IMG/VR virus record: IMGVR_UViG_3300021406_000003
Coordinates: 1-55,115 of that record
DNA length: 55,115 bases
From: a virus
Strand: one strand, 5' to 3'
Shown: positions 37,778 through 46,791 of the stretch, in pieces
Position numbering within the stretch: position 1 is the first letter of the stretch
Layout: every line of letters starts with the position of its first letter
Translations under genes and position numbers: made by a program
The notes under the pieces: generated by a model
The model's database searches: none
What the model saw: the letters and a program-made list of their open reading frames with translations, nothing else
Told to the model about the DNA's origin: nothing

Positions 37778-38857
37778 TTAAAACCCGCCGCCCTGCATAG
37801 GCAATGCGTGAGAAAGAGCGGCCTTGATACGTGCTTCATTCCAAGGCGGATTAGCAGTTCTTCCAAAATCCATGATCTGCTTATCTGAATAATTTTGAAG
37901 ACGTAAATCCTGGACTTTTCGCACGTCTTTCATGAGCTGCTGCACGTCGAACGGAGGTTGCGTGGGCTGATGCCTATTCACGTTGGGAATCGGAATCTGC
38001 TGCCCATTTGGCATCGTGTAGAAGACGTTGTTTACGACCGGCGCTGAAGGCTGCACGTCTTGTAAGTACGTCTCGGGCTGAGGAGGCGCGTTGGGGTTGA
38101 AGCCCGGAACCTCAGTGCCTCCAAGATACGCTTTCTCCTGCGCGTTGTAAGACTCTACGGCAGCGTGATATTGCGCCATTGCAGTGTTGTAGGCTTGCTG
38201 CTGCCCTTGACCATTCGCCGCATTCAAAGCGGTCATCGTTGCGATAAGCTCTCGCTCTTGAAGCGACATCCTTGAAGACGAGAGCCGCTGCTGTGCGCCG
38301 ATCTTCGCCGCTGCTATGCGTGCCCGCGCACCAACATCGGCTCGATACATGACGCCCTGAAGCGACATCTGCGCCTTCTGGAGATCGACGCCGAGGCGAT
38401 GACTGTAATACCCCGCCTGCGCTTGATCGAGCGGGAGCTTCCCCTGAAGCGTTTCCGTTCCACGAGCGCCATAATATCCGCCCATCGCAGCGCGCTCGGC
38501 CCCAAGGCCCTGCTGCCCCGCGATGCCGACGTAATCTTTGACCACGTCGTGACGATTGGCACCAGATGCCTGTTGAGCAACCTGGAGATCGTAATCAACC
38601 TTCTGCTCGGGCGTAAGCGGGGTTCCGTGGTTGAGCGGCGGCGGCGGAAGCGTGAACGGGAATAGCTGGTCCGTCGCAGGGTCGATGCCTTGCGCTCGAA
38701 GAGAGGCGTTGTCGAGCTTCTGGCGCTGGCCGAACTCTTGCTGCTGCAAGTTATAATTCTGCTGCGCCTGCTGGTTCTCGAACTGCTGCTGCTCACCGGC
38801 GGCTCGCGCACGGTTTCGGGCGCCCATGTAGGTCAGGAGACCTGTGGCAAACGAAAT
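37778..38857 (-). CDS. Internal virion protein, probable ATT start (359 aa)
   Basis: Gln-rich helical protein (FENQQAQQNYNLQQQEFGQR), the composition of podoviral internal core proteins. The expected N-terminus (I/M)SFATGLLTYMGARNRA begins at an ATT codon 38857, preceded at optimal distance by GGAGGG and one base after the previous TAA. The first ATG in frame is 30 nt further in. Non-standard AUU initiation is proposed; an ATG start at 38827 is the alternative. Confidence 0.65.
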   Translation of the reverse strand: MSFATGLLTYMGARNRARAAGEQQQFENQQAQQNYNLQQQEFGQRQKLDNASLRAQGIDPATDQLFPFTLPPPPLNHGTPLTPEQKVDYDLQVAQQASGANRHDVVKDYVGIAGQQGLGAERAAMGGYYGARGTETLQGKLPLDQAQAGYYSHRLGVDLQKAQMSLQGVMYRADVGARARIAAAKIGAQQRLSSSRMSLQERELIATMTALNAANGQGQQQAYNTAMAQYHAAVESYNAQEKAYLGGTEVPGFNPNAPPQPETYLQDVQPSAPVVNNVFYTMPNGQQIPIPNVNRHQPTQPPFDVQQLMKDVRKVQDLRLQNYSDKQIMDFGRTANPPWNEARIKAALSHALPMQGGGF

Positions 38858-38858
38858 T

Positions 38859-39467
38859 TTAGTACCCTCCCCCGCCTGAGTACACGTTTCCAAAGTTCCC
38901 GTACGCGGGTGTCGGAGACGTGTTCTCCTGAACGCCTGTCGGCACGTTGCCTAAGCCGTAACCGCCGCCGCCGCCAGCGCCGCCACTAGGAAGCGGTGGA
39001 ACGCCGCCGCCAGCGCCGCCAGCGGCTCCAAGCGCGCCGTAGAAATCGCTCAACGACTGATTGTAAGCCCCGGTCTGCGCTCCCGCCTGGCCCGCAGCGC
39101 CGCCGCTCAAGAGGTTCCCGTATTCCCCAAGCGCCTGCGAATACAGCGGCGCGAGAGCGCCGGAAAGCACTCCAGATTGATCGGCGGCGAGCTGGCTGAA
39201 GTCGTTGTTAGCCGCACCGCTATGCGTGATGCCCATCGCAGCCTCGCGCGCGGCGAGATTCTGATTCTGCTGATTAAAGCGCGGCTGAAGCGCGGCTTGC
39301 TGGAGATCGCCGAACTGTTTGGCCGCTGGGCTTCCCGTGGCGCTGATGAGCTGGCCTTCAGCGGGCCCGTACGCGCCTTGGTAAAAGTTGCCAGCTTGAT
39401 TCGCGTTGTACCCCGCGCCGCTGATGTCTTTGACGAGCCCGCCAAGAAGGTTAGCTATGAACCCCAC
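38859..39467 (-). CDS. Small internal virion protein (202 aa)
   Basis: Begins MGFIANLLGGLVKDISGAGY, an amphipathic N-terminus, then Gln/Ala/Gly-rich repeats and a Gly/Pro tail. Similar in style to the smallest of the three ejection proteins of podoviruses; one TAA-to-next-start junction couples it to the next gene. Role inferred. Confidence 0.65.
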   Translation of the reverse strand: MGFIANLLGGLVKDISGAGYNANQAGNFYQGAYGPAEGQLISATGSPAAKQFGDLQQAALQPRFNQQNQNLAAREAAMGITHSGAANNDFSQLAADQSGVLSGALAPLYSQALGEYGNLLSGGAAGQAGAQTGAYNQSLSDFYGALGAAGGAGGGVPPLPSGGAGGGGGYGLGNVPTGVQENTSPTPAYGNFGNVYSGGGGY

Positions 39468-39470
39468 AAT

Positions 39471-39977
39471 TCACCGATCCTCGAAAACGATGCGCGTGCG
39501 GACATACCCGAGCCCGCTCAAAAGAGCCATCATTGACCTATTCTGCATCCCGATTGAGCCGAAGACGCGCAGGCTTTTTTTGCGAGCGTGCTCGACAATG
39601 TGTTTGGTGAGTGCAACAATGGCGCGAGGGGAACCGGCAACGTGAATGATCTCGCGAGCATCTGCGCCCCGTGGGAAGTCGTAAACGCCTCGATATGCAG
39701 CAATGCCAAGAGGCCGCATAGGGTCCCCGTACACAAGCCACGAGAGCATCGAAATCTCGTTGAGCGTCGGCGTGCGCTCATGTCCCATCGCCGCCTCGAC
39801 CTCCGGCGGCAAAGACGGCAGAATACCCTCGGCGGCGAGCGTGCAAACGTGCAAGGCCGGAACCCGTAAAATGCGCCGATCCGTCGCCGTGACCATGCCT
39901 CCCACGGTAGCCGACTTAGGAGCCGGAAAAGTCTGTAAATCTACCTTTAGCCGTACATTGTCAACTTGGGTTGGCAA
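39471..39977 (-). CDS. GNAT-fold-like protein (168 aa)
   Basis: The C-terminal half follows GNAT topology (REIIHVAGSPRAIVALTKHI, then VFGSIGMQNRSMMALLSGLG and Y-x-x-TRIVFE), where the 'N-x-x-x-x-LL-x-x-LGF' pattern is the acetyl-CoA-binding end. GNAT proteins occur in several phage virion operons, where they may modify structural proteins. The acyl-CoA loop (Q/R-x-x-G-x-G/A) is not obvious, so catalysis is uncertain. Confidence 0.55.
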   Translation of the reverse strand: MPTQVDNVRLKVDLQTFPAPKSATVGGMVTATDRRILRVPALHVCTLAAEGILPSLPPEVEAAMGHERTPTLNEISMLSWLVYGDPMRPLGIAAYRGVYDFPRGADAREIIHVAGSPRAIVALTKHIVEHARKKSLRVFGSIGMQNRSMMALLSGLGYVRTRIVFEDR

Positions 39978-40332
39978 TCGCTATCAGGTGAATAATTCTC
40001 ACGTCGGTAGCATCGTGACTTGCGATCTTCGCCGCGAATTGAGTTACTTTCTCTGCGAGGTATAGGCGTGAATCGGCGGCTCCGGCCCCCACGGGCAATA
40101 CCGAGATGACCGGAGGAAAGTTGAACGCCGGGGCAAATCTCCACACATAGAGACCACTTACGAGGCTCGCAAGCCGTACTTGCACGTTGGCCGTCGTTAA
40201 GTTCGTGGTGCGTCCCCCCGCAGAGCCAAGGGCTCCAGGAGCAGAGCCAAGGGAGGTCGCGAGAAAATACGGCTCGAGCACCTTGATGAGCTGAGAAGCG
40301 CTGAGGTCGCCGATCTTCTTGCCGGAGTTCAT
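39961..40332 (-). CDS. Tail-associated protein (123 aa)
   Basis: MNSGKKIGDLSASQLIKVLE, Ala/Gly/Ser-rich, with a beta C-terminus (RIIHLIAIANPS). TAATG-type overlap with the nozzle gene upstream. Probably a small tail or fibre-adaptor protein; not recognised. Confidence 0.6.
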   Translation of the reverse strand: MNSGKKIGDLSASQLIKVLEPYFLATSLGSAPGALGSAGGRTTNLTTANVQVRLASLVSGLYVWRFAPAFNFPPVISVLPVGAGAADSRLYLAEKVTQFAAKIASHDATDVRIIHLIAIANPS

Positions 40333-42365
40333 TAGGTATATGCCTCTTCAATCGCATCAAGGCTAAGGCCCACGAGTTCGAAGGCTGTCTGGTTACTAGT
40401 ATTGCTGATATTGAACATGAATTTATAGCCCTTGAGGAATGGATTAGCCTTTACGACGAGCACTTGACCCGCTTCCTGATTCGCTGTGCCAACGGTTAGC
40501 GGAGAATTGAAGGACGCTGGCGGGTAAATCGTACTGGCAACCCCGTTCACCGGGCCCGAAGCGATCGCCTGAACGACGAAGAACGCGCCGGGCAGCGTCT
40601 CAAGATCGAGATACACCCGATGAAGCTCTTTGAGAAGAGACGGGCTTCCCATGTCGATCCAACCCGTCTGCGCGACCCACGGGATAGAGACGCCCCCTGG
40701 GTCTTGCGTGGCGTTCTGCCCATACTGAATCACCTTGATGGGCGAATTGCCAGGCTGCTGGACCCAATACAGGGTCGGCACATCAAGGCCGGTTCCCGCG
40801 GCGTTCTCGCCTCCGGGGAACGGAATCCAAGCAGCGACATTCCATCCGAAGCCATTCCACGTAGACCATGCCTCCGCCTGAAGCTCCTGACTAGCATCCT
40901 GATCGAACACCATGACGTTATTCGCCAAGCCACCGCCGGTGTCTACGGCGAAAAGCGCGACGTTATTCAAGAACGTCTGGATGGTTTGCGCCCCTGGTAG
41001 CGGGAAAGACCCGTTGAGCGCCACCTGCATCGAAAAATCGCCGGCAACGGCGCGAATAAGCCTCTGATTCCCCCCGGATATTTTGCCGGAGGTGATCGGG
41101 ATATTTCTTCCAATGGGTTCCGGTTGCGTCGCTCCTACAAAGAGACGATTGAAGCTGCTCCCACTCCAGAAAACGATCGTGTCGTTCAAAGCAGCCGCAC
41201 ATCCCGGAGATGGTATCCCGTAGCTCCTCAGCGCCGGCTGTACGTTGAACTGATATTCACCCTGCTGGAAATCGTAGCCCGCGATCGCGTAGACGCTGTT
41301 CGATTTGAACACGTAGAGCACGTTACCGATTGGGATGCACGTCTGAATGCCGGGGTCTCCATCGCCAAGGCCGATCGCATACGGCCCATTGGAAACCATG
41401 AACGCGAAGCTCTCGGGCATATTGAGGTCTGAAGCATAGAGCGTGTTCGGGAAAGCCGGATCGCCCCAAAACCAAACGTGATTATGCCACGTCACACAGC
41501 CAGTGAACGGCCGGGTGATCTGATACGAGAGCGCGGTGAGCGTCGTGCCGTCGTATTTCAGCGGCCCCGCTGTCCCGCCCCCACCCCCCGTAAACGCCGT
41601 GGGCATCCCAACTGGAGCTGCGTTCTTGATGATCTGAACGGTGTAAGCATTCCCGCCGACGCCGCTCACGAGCGCGCCCACGTCGATGTTTCCAGCCTGC
41701 GCGAACGCCTGCGCTAGGAACGGCGTGCCGGGGGCGACCGCGGCGGAGACGTTGAGTGCCTGTACGAGCTGAAGCGCGATGGACTGCGCATTATCGGTTG
41801 CCAGAACGACGTAATTGGGCGTTGTGACCGTCGCAGGGCCAACAACCTGTATCTGTGCCGTATCGCCCACTGCAAACGCCCCTGGGGCGATTGAAGCCTG
41901 CGCTACGCCGAGGTTCGAGGTCGTCGCCCCGCAGATGATGAGGATGTCGCCGCCGGGGTTCATCCCTCCGCCCAGCGCCGGATCATACGCCGAACAAAAC
42001 GAGACCGGGACGGTGTTCCCGCTCGAGAAGTCCGTGATCTTCGAAAGCGCGGTCGGAGAGATAGGCGTCCCAGGGTCTCCGCCGCCCCACAGCGCCCCCT
42101 GCGCGGAGATGACAAGCTTGGTGAGCAGTGAAGGCGACGTGCGATACCAGCGGATGCCGGAGACCGGAGCATTCGGAAATGAGCCGGTGATCGAAGCCTG
42201 GTACACGATGCCGCTGCCAGCACGCTTCCCCCAAGCCCCGAATCTTCTATAAAGCAGGTTCGAGCACGCCGTCAAGCCCGGAACCTGGCTAGGCGTACGG
42301 CCCTCGTTGAGCACCGCACCAAACGCGAGGGCGGAGAACTTGCGGGCCGCCTTATCGACCGGCAT
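40332..42365 (-). CDS. Tail nozzle / beta-propeller tail protein (677 aa)
   Basis: Repeats of WHNHVWFWGDPAFPNTLYAS-like strands (Tyr/Trp, Asp/Asn turns) across residues 280-500 indicate a propeller, as in T7 gp12/P22 gp10-type tail proteins. The N-terminus MPVDKAARKFSALAFGAVLN binds the tail. A start at 42365 overlaps the previous stop (TAATG). The order coat, accessory proteins, tailspike, adaptor, nozzle is podoviral. Confidence 0.75.
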   Translation of the reverse strand: MPVDKAARKFSALAFGAVLNEGRTPSQVPGLTACSNLLYRRFGAWGKRAGSGIVYQASITGSFPNAPVSGIRWYRTSPSLLTKLVISAQGALWGGGDPGTPISPTALSKITDFSSGNTVPVSFCSAYDPALGGGMNPGGDILIICGATTSNLGVAQASIAPGAFAVGDTAQIQVVGPATVTTPNYVVLATDNAQSIALQLVQALNVSAAVAPGTPFLAQAFAQAGNIDVGALVSGVGGNAYTVQIIKNAAPVGMPTAFTGGGGGTAGPLKYDGTTLTALSYQITRPFTGCVTWHNHVWFWGDPAFPNTLYASDLNMPESFAFMVSNGPYAIGLGDGDPGIQTCIPIGNVLYVFKSNSVYAIAGYDFQQGEYQFNVQPALRSYGIPSPGCAAALNDTIVFWSGSSFNRLFVGATQPEPIGRNIPITSGKISGGNQRLIRAVAGDFSMQVALNGSFPLPGAQTIQTFLNNVALFAVDTGGGLANNVMVFDQDASQELQAEAWSTWNGFGWNVAAWIPFPGGENAAGTGLDVPTLYWVQQPGNSPIKVIQYGQNATQDPGGVSIPWVAQTGWIDMGSPSLLKELHRVYLDLETLPGAFFVVQAIASGPVNGVASTIYPPASFNSPLTVGTANQEAGQVLVVKANPFLKGYKFMFNISNTSNQTAFELVGLSLDAIEEAYT

Positions 42366-43414
42366 TAGCCGAGAAACCAACCGGCATCATACCCCTCGGA
42401 ATCCTCGCCGGAGACCGTGGGCTGTGAAGCGCGGTTCGTGTCGAACGTGAACGCCTTGGCCTTGTCCACTGCGGTTTGGTAGCGCTTCATGAAGTCTGCT
42501 GCCAGGCCGCGGTCGCTCTTCCTGATCCAATAGTCCCCGAGCACGCGGTACGCCAGCGCCATGCAGTACTGCGGCGGGATGCCGGGCACATCGCCGGGGT
42601 TGTCGAGCTGAATCCCAAGCGAGCTGTAGTAAAACGTGATCGTATCACCGTTGGGGCTGAAATAGGTCAGCGTCGTCGGGGAGACGACCATCGTCGCCGA
42701 CGTCGTCGTGATCTTGAATTGGATGCCCGTCCCCGGCGCGAGCAGCGCGGTGAGGGTGAGTTGATTCGCGATCGTCGTCGCAGGAGAGAGGAACGCCGTG
42801 ACGCCCTGAACCGCCCCCGTAAGATTCAGCTTGGTCGCAAGCTGAACAGCAATGGTCGTGGTCGTATCGCTTGGCGTCGTGACGTACGGGGCAGACGTGA
42901 ATGACAAAGCGCCATTCGTAACCGTTACCGTCGTCGAATCTCCGACGCTTGGAGCTGCGCTGAGAATGCCGGCGCCAACCCCGGGCCCGACCGCATTCCC
43001 GGGCCCCGGCTGCGGGTAGAGGCGAATATAGCCCGCCCACGGCTGCCGGTAATACAGCGGCTGCCCCACGTTGTTCGGCACGATGCCGCCGACGCGATTG
43101 CTGAACTCCGACATGGAGACGCCGTCCAGGTCATACGTGTAGCCTCCCGCAGGCGTGTACTCGATCTTCGTGAGGCTCACGAGCCCAAGGGGAACCGGGT
43201 AGTCGAGTAACGGCAGCACGGGAAACGTGTCCATGCGGTCGGAGAGATCGGGTGCGATTCCCGTATCGGCGATGAATTGCCCAAGGGCGATGGTGAGGTC
43301 GCGCGCCATGACGCTTGCGGTGAAATCTCCAGACGTGGGCATCGGATAGCCCGTGTCTGGTCCGTCTTCTCTGAGAAGGCTGAGCACACGACACTGCAAA
43401 TCGAACAGCGACAT
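42365..43414 (-). CDS. Tail adaptor (tubular-A-like) protein (349 aa)
   Basis: N-terminus MSLFDLQCRVLSLLREDGPD with a helical portal-binding domain and a beta-rich insertion (TTTIAVQLATKLNLTGAVQG). Matches adaptors of the gp11/P22 gp4 group in size and position. The same frame is open to 43597, but that extra segment repeats the end of the tailspike and is probably a gene scar, so MSLFDLQ is the chosen start. Confidence 0.68.
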   Translation of the reverse strand: MSLFDLQCRVLSLLREDGPDTGYPMPTSGDFTASVMARDLTIALGQFIADTGIAPDLSDRMDTFPVLPLLDYPVPLGLVSLTKIEYTPAGGYTYDLDGVSMSEFSNRVGGIVPNNVGQPLYYRQPWAGYIRLYPQPGPGNAVGPGVGAGILSAAPSVGDSTTVTVTNGALSFTSAPYVTTPSDTTTTIAVQLATKLNLTGAVQGVTAFLSPATTIANQLTLTALLAPGTGIQFKITTTSATMVVSPTTLTYFSPNGDTITFYYSSLGIQLDNPGDVPGIPPQYCMALAYRVLGDYWIRKSDRGLAADFMKRYQTAVDKAKAFTFDTNRASQPTVSGEDSEGYDAGWFLG

Positions 43415-43534
43415 GGACCCCGGCGCGTGCCCGGTGTTCGCCGCGCTCGGGGAAATGAGAAGCCTTCCGCCTTGGGTGTTCCCCAAGTACAATGGTTGCC
43501 CAGGAGCAGCGACGAGCCTGTTAAACATAGGCCA

Positions 43535-43636
43535 TGAACGCTCGCGGCCCCATTGAAGCAGCATCCAAATCCAGGTCGGCGCTCCCGCCGCGTACACTTC
43601 CGCGAGCGTTCACTAAAGCAGCATCCAAATCCAGGT
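43535..43636. repeat. Duplicated tailspike tail with 13-bp inverted repeat
   Basis: AGCAGCATCCAAATCCAGGT occurs at 43557-43576 and 43617-43636 (exact 20-bp direct repeat), encoding PTWIWMLL twice. TGAACGCTCGCGG (43535-43547) is inverted at 43600-43612 and brackets the upstream copy. The structure looks like a recombination scar at the tailspike 3' end. Confidence 0.85.
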
Positions 43637-45544
43637 TGGAGCGCCAGCCGTGTAGGTAAGCGCAATGCCCGATCCCGCTGGCACCATCGCCGACACCGTC
43701 GCCGTAGAGAGGATCGGGATTTCAGCGGTTGATCCCCCCGAGCCGTTCACATGCGCCGTAAGATTCGCTGCTCCGTTTCCGGTCACGTACACGATGCAGT
43801 CTGTCGCGTAGGGATTCGCGACGACAACGGTGGTCGCGGCAATCGCAGGTTGAGCGGGGTTCGTCGGGGGGCCAAAGGGATTGGGGCCGATGTTGTTTCG
43901 GTAGCGGCACGCACCAACGCGCGTCGTGGAGTTGTCCGTCCAATTTGTCGTATTCCCGGCGATGTAGTTGTTCTCGAAGATCACGCCGTTCACGGTCGCG
44001 GAGTCGATGACGACGCCTTTGAGATTCTGGCCCCCGGCGATATCGTTTCCGATGGAGCAGTTCCGAAACTCAGTGGTTACGGGAAGATTCCCGCCTCCCT
44101 GAAGATGCACGCCAATGCCTAACGCATTGGTATGGAAATTGCAAGAATGGAACTTTATGGCTTGGGATGTTCCGATGTCGAGTCCGTTTCCGCCCGTCAC
44201 GCATTGAAACGTACATCCAAGGAACAGCACATCGTGAATGGGTCCCGTGCCGGACTGCGCGATGGTCGCAGCATTCACGCCGCCTCCGGTAAAGGGCGGA
44301 TGACCTGTCCAGAAAGTGCAGTCCACCAAACGGATATTGCCGTATCCTGGTGCCCCCGTACCGCATTGTAGGGTCAATCCGCTGTTCGTCGTCCCGTCGA
44401 AGAAACAGTCGGCGAAGTACGAATCCGAGAGATCGCCAAGCGTGGCGTTGAAGTTGAGTCCTTGCCCTATGCTCTCGAAATCGCAGTCTTGCATGTCAAT
44501 GAGGTCAAAGCCGGGCGTAAGCGATCCCGCAGAAATGAGCGCAACGGCGTTACTTGTCCCCGCGTCGTAAGAGGGTCCTGAGCCTCGCACCATGCACTGA
44601 TTGATGAAGAACTGGGCGCTCCTCGTGCGCGTGCGAAGGAAGTCTCCAAACTGATTGTACGAGTCGATTCGGCCCATGAAGAGCGTCGTGACGCTCCCGG
44701 CGTTGTTCACCGCATCGCCCACGTCAAGCGTATGGAAGTGCGCTTGCAGCGTGCAATCTGAAATCCAGATATTGACGCCGAAGGGGATGCGCCACATCGC
44801 CCCGCCGCTCATGTTCCCGTTATTGCAGAGAAAATTTAGGTTTTGCCATGAGAAATTAGCAAGGTTGTTTGCCGCTGTGGGATATGCGCCTCCGGCGAAG
44901 ATGTCATACGTTCCGGCATCGGCATAGATACATGAAGAGCCCTGGGCATCCCCCACGAAGCGCATCCCATATAGCCGACTCGGGGAACCCATTCCGGCGA
45001 GGTTGATCGAGTTGGTGATGCGCCAGTTTCCCGCCGGGAAGTAGACGACCCCGCCACCAGCCGCAGCGCAAGCAGCGATCGCATTGGCAATGGCCGTATT
45101 GCAGACGAAAACGCCGTTGCCGATCGCACCGTAGGTAACGATGTTGAAGATACGGCTCGTACCGGCTGCGAAGAGCGCGGCGACAGACTGCGCGGTAACG
45201 TTCTCGATGACGCCGCCGCGAGAGATGACGAGCAAGTCGGTGTTCTGTGCCGGGCTCCCCGAGGGATACCCGGCGATAGAGAACGGCGGAACGCCTGCGA
45301 GAAGCTGCGTCCACGTCAGGTATTCCGTGAGACCCGTTGCAGGCCGAAAGATCGGGAAGAGGTCCGCACCTTGCGGTGTCGCTCCGGCAGGCAACTCGTT
45401 GATCGTAAAATCAGCGCGAGCAGCTTTCTCGGAGCGAAGCTTGGCGTTACGAAGGAAAAACTCGTCAGCAGAAAGCCCCGCGGATGACCGGCGCTTGCGC
45501 CGCATCTCCGCGATAGCCATTTGGAGGAGATGCTCGTCATGCAC
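43613..45544 (-). CDS. Pectate-lyase-type tailspike (643 aa)
   Basis: An N-terminal attachment domain about residues 1-120, then a right-handed beta helix: FNIVTYGAIGNGVFVCNTAI, AAAGGGVVYFPAGNWRITNS is the canonical pectate-lyase-3/tailspike opening, followed by many N-x-I/F and C-x-F rungs. The C-terminus is short and beta-rich, ending SGIALTYTAGAPTWIWMLL. It is expected to bind and perhaps cleave surface polysaccharide. Its C-terminal peptide is duplicated downstream. Confidence 0.85.
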   Translation of the reverse strand: MHDEHLLQMAIAEMRRKRRSSAGLSADEFFLRNAKLRSEKAARADFTINELPAGATPQGADLFPIFRPATGLTEYLTWTQLLAGVPPFSIAGYPSGSPAQNTDLLVISRGGVIENVTAQSVAALFAAGTSRIFNIVTYGAIGNGVFVCNTAIANAIAACAAAGGGVVYFPAGNWRITNSINLAGMGSPSRLYGMRFVGDAQGSSCIYADAGTYDIFAGGAYPTAANNLANFSWQNLNFLCNNGNMSGGAMWRIPFGVNIWISDCTLQAHFHTLDVGDAVNNAGSVTTLFMGRIDSYNQFGDFLRTRTRSAQFFINQCMVRGSGPSYDAGTSNAVALISAGSLTPGFDLIDMQDCDFESIGQGLNFNATLGDLSDSYFADCFFDGTTNSGLTLQCGTGAPGYGNIRLVDCTFWTGHPPFTGGGVNAATIAQSGTGPIHDVLFLGCTFQCVTGGNGLDIGTSQAIKFHSCNFHTNALGIGVHLQGGGNLPVTTEFRNCSIGNDIAGGQNLKGVVIDSATVNGVIFENNYIAGNTTNWTDNSTTRVGACRYRNNIGPNPFGPPTNPAQPAIAATTVVVANPYATDCIVYVTGNGAANLTAHVNGSGGSTAEIPILSTATVSAMVPAGSGIALTYTAGAPTWIWMLL

Positions 45545-45556
45545 GGGGGAGGCTCC

Positions 45557-45745
45557 TTACTTCGTCTTGTGGCTGCCGCGATTGCGCTCTGAACGCGGGA
45601 GATTACCGATATCGACGTGCGAGCCATCAGAATCGGCGATGCGCTTGGTCATGCCCGAATAGATGCCGTCTTCCGGGCAGCGTCGAGGGTCTTGCTGTAC
45701 CGGCACGTCGTCTTTGATCGTGTGTCTACGAGGTTCAAATGCCAT
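45557..45745 (-). CDS. Hypothetical small protein (62 aa)
   Basis: MAFEPRRHTIKDDVPVQQDP; hydrophilic, charged. GGGAGGG precedes the ATG. Between the zinc-ribbon gene and tailspike. Unknown. Confidence 0.6.
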   Translation of the reverse strand: MAFEPRRHTIKDDVPVQQDPRRCPEDGIYSGMTKRIADSDGSHVDIGNLPRSERNRGSHKTK

Positions 45746-46004
45746 CGGACACCCTCCCAAACTTGCGGGGCTCTGGAAGTTTCAGAAGCTCTGCGTTCTC
45801 TTTTGGCTCCGGCTCCGGTTCGGAAAACTCCGGCTGTTCTGGCTCTTCCGACACGCGAACGGGCTCCACGTACGACAAGTTTTTCGTAAAGACGTGATGC
45901 CCCAAGCCGCATGTTCCAACGAGAAGCTCGTCGTAGAAAGAGCCACCACAAGCGGTGAACGTCCCGCAGTTTTGGCAGGTCGCCCCCTGCGCTACGTCAG
46001 CCAT
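45735..46004 (-). CDS. Zinc-binding structural-region protein (89 aa)
   Basis: CQNCGTFTACGG and CGLGHHVFTKN give a plausible zinc site; a Pro/Glu-rich linker (PEQPEFSEPEPEPKENAEL) follows. Small Cys-rich proteins in this position are common in phage late operons. Function unknown. Confidence 0.6.
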   Translation of the reverse strand: MADVAQGATCQNCGTFTACGGSFYDELLVGTCGLGHHVFTKNLSYVEPVRVSEEPEQPEFSEPEPEPKENAELLKLPEPRKFGRVSDGI

Positions 46005-46776
46005 CGGCGTCTTTCGGCAAGATGCGCCCGGTAGCGGGGTCCCGTTTGCGTCCCATTGAGTCCACGATCGGCATAGGCGTAGTCATCGCTTCAACCGGCT
46101 CGCGCGTCTCACGCGGTATTTCCATCGAAAGCTTAGAAGAGATGAGCCCCTTGAGCTCGGCAAGCTGCATACGGAAATCTTGCGCCTGCTGCTCGTAATG
46201 CTTGCTCAAGCGCGCCATCTCGTCTTCATACTTCTCTTTGAGCTGCTCCGGCGTTTCGATCTGCCCAAAGCTATCTTTGAGCGGGTCAAACTCCCCGATG
46301 CCGTAGATTTTGTACAGCCGGATAGGCTCATCGGCGGTCCCGTCGTCATGGAGAACCTGCACTGTCACGTCAGGCGAACGATGTGGCCCCGAAGGCGTCA
46401 TATTAGGCCGACCGCCCCGCCCGTCGCCGCGAGGATAGTCATACCGATTAAGGTAGCGCGTCTTCTCGACACGCCAGAACTCACGCAGCTTTTCCTTGGC
46501 TTTCTCGTCGATGGCAAACCGGAATTGATCCGGGACGTAGAACGGTCCAAACCACGCCGCAACCTTGTGCATCGGCTGCACGATAGAGCATCCAGGCTGT
46601 AATGGGATTATCGTCGCCTTGCTACGCGGTCCCCCGACGTTCCACTCGAGAAAGACCGTGCGCGGCCACGTCCTCGCAAGCGTGACACGGCACTGCTTTT
46701 CAGCCTCGACGATGCCTCGAGCTTGGGCGACAGCGTCATCACGATCAAGGGACTCGAGTGGATCAACAGTCTGCAT
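45997..46776 (-). CDS. Hypothetical virion-operon protein (259 aa)
   Basis: Basic middle (NRYDYPRGDGRGGRPNMTPS) and a C-terminal coiled coil (YEDEMARLSKHYEQQAQDFR). Lies between the 339-aa structural protein and the zinc protein. No match recognised; may be a virion minor component. Confidence 0.62.
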   Translation of the reverse strand: MQTVDPLESLDRDDAVAQARGIVEAEKQCRVTLARTWPRTVFLEWNVGGPRSKATIIPLQPGCSIVQPMHKVAAWFGPFYVPDQFRFAIDEKAKEKLREFWRVEKTRYLNRYDYPRGDGRGGRPNMTPSGPHRSPDVTVQVLHDDGTADEPIRLYKIYGIGEFDPLKDSFGQIETPEQLKEKYEDEMARLSKHYEQQAQDFRMQLAELKGLISSKLSMEIPRETREPVEAMTTPMPIVDSMGRKRDPATGRILPKDADG

Positions 46777-46791
46777 AACCTGATTCGTTCC

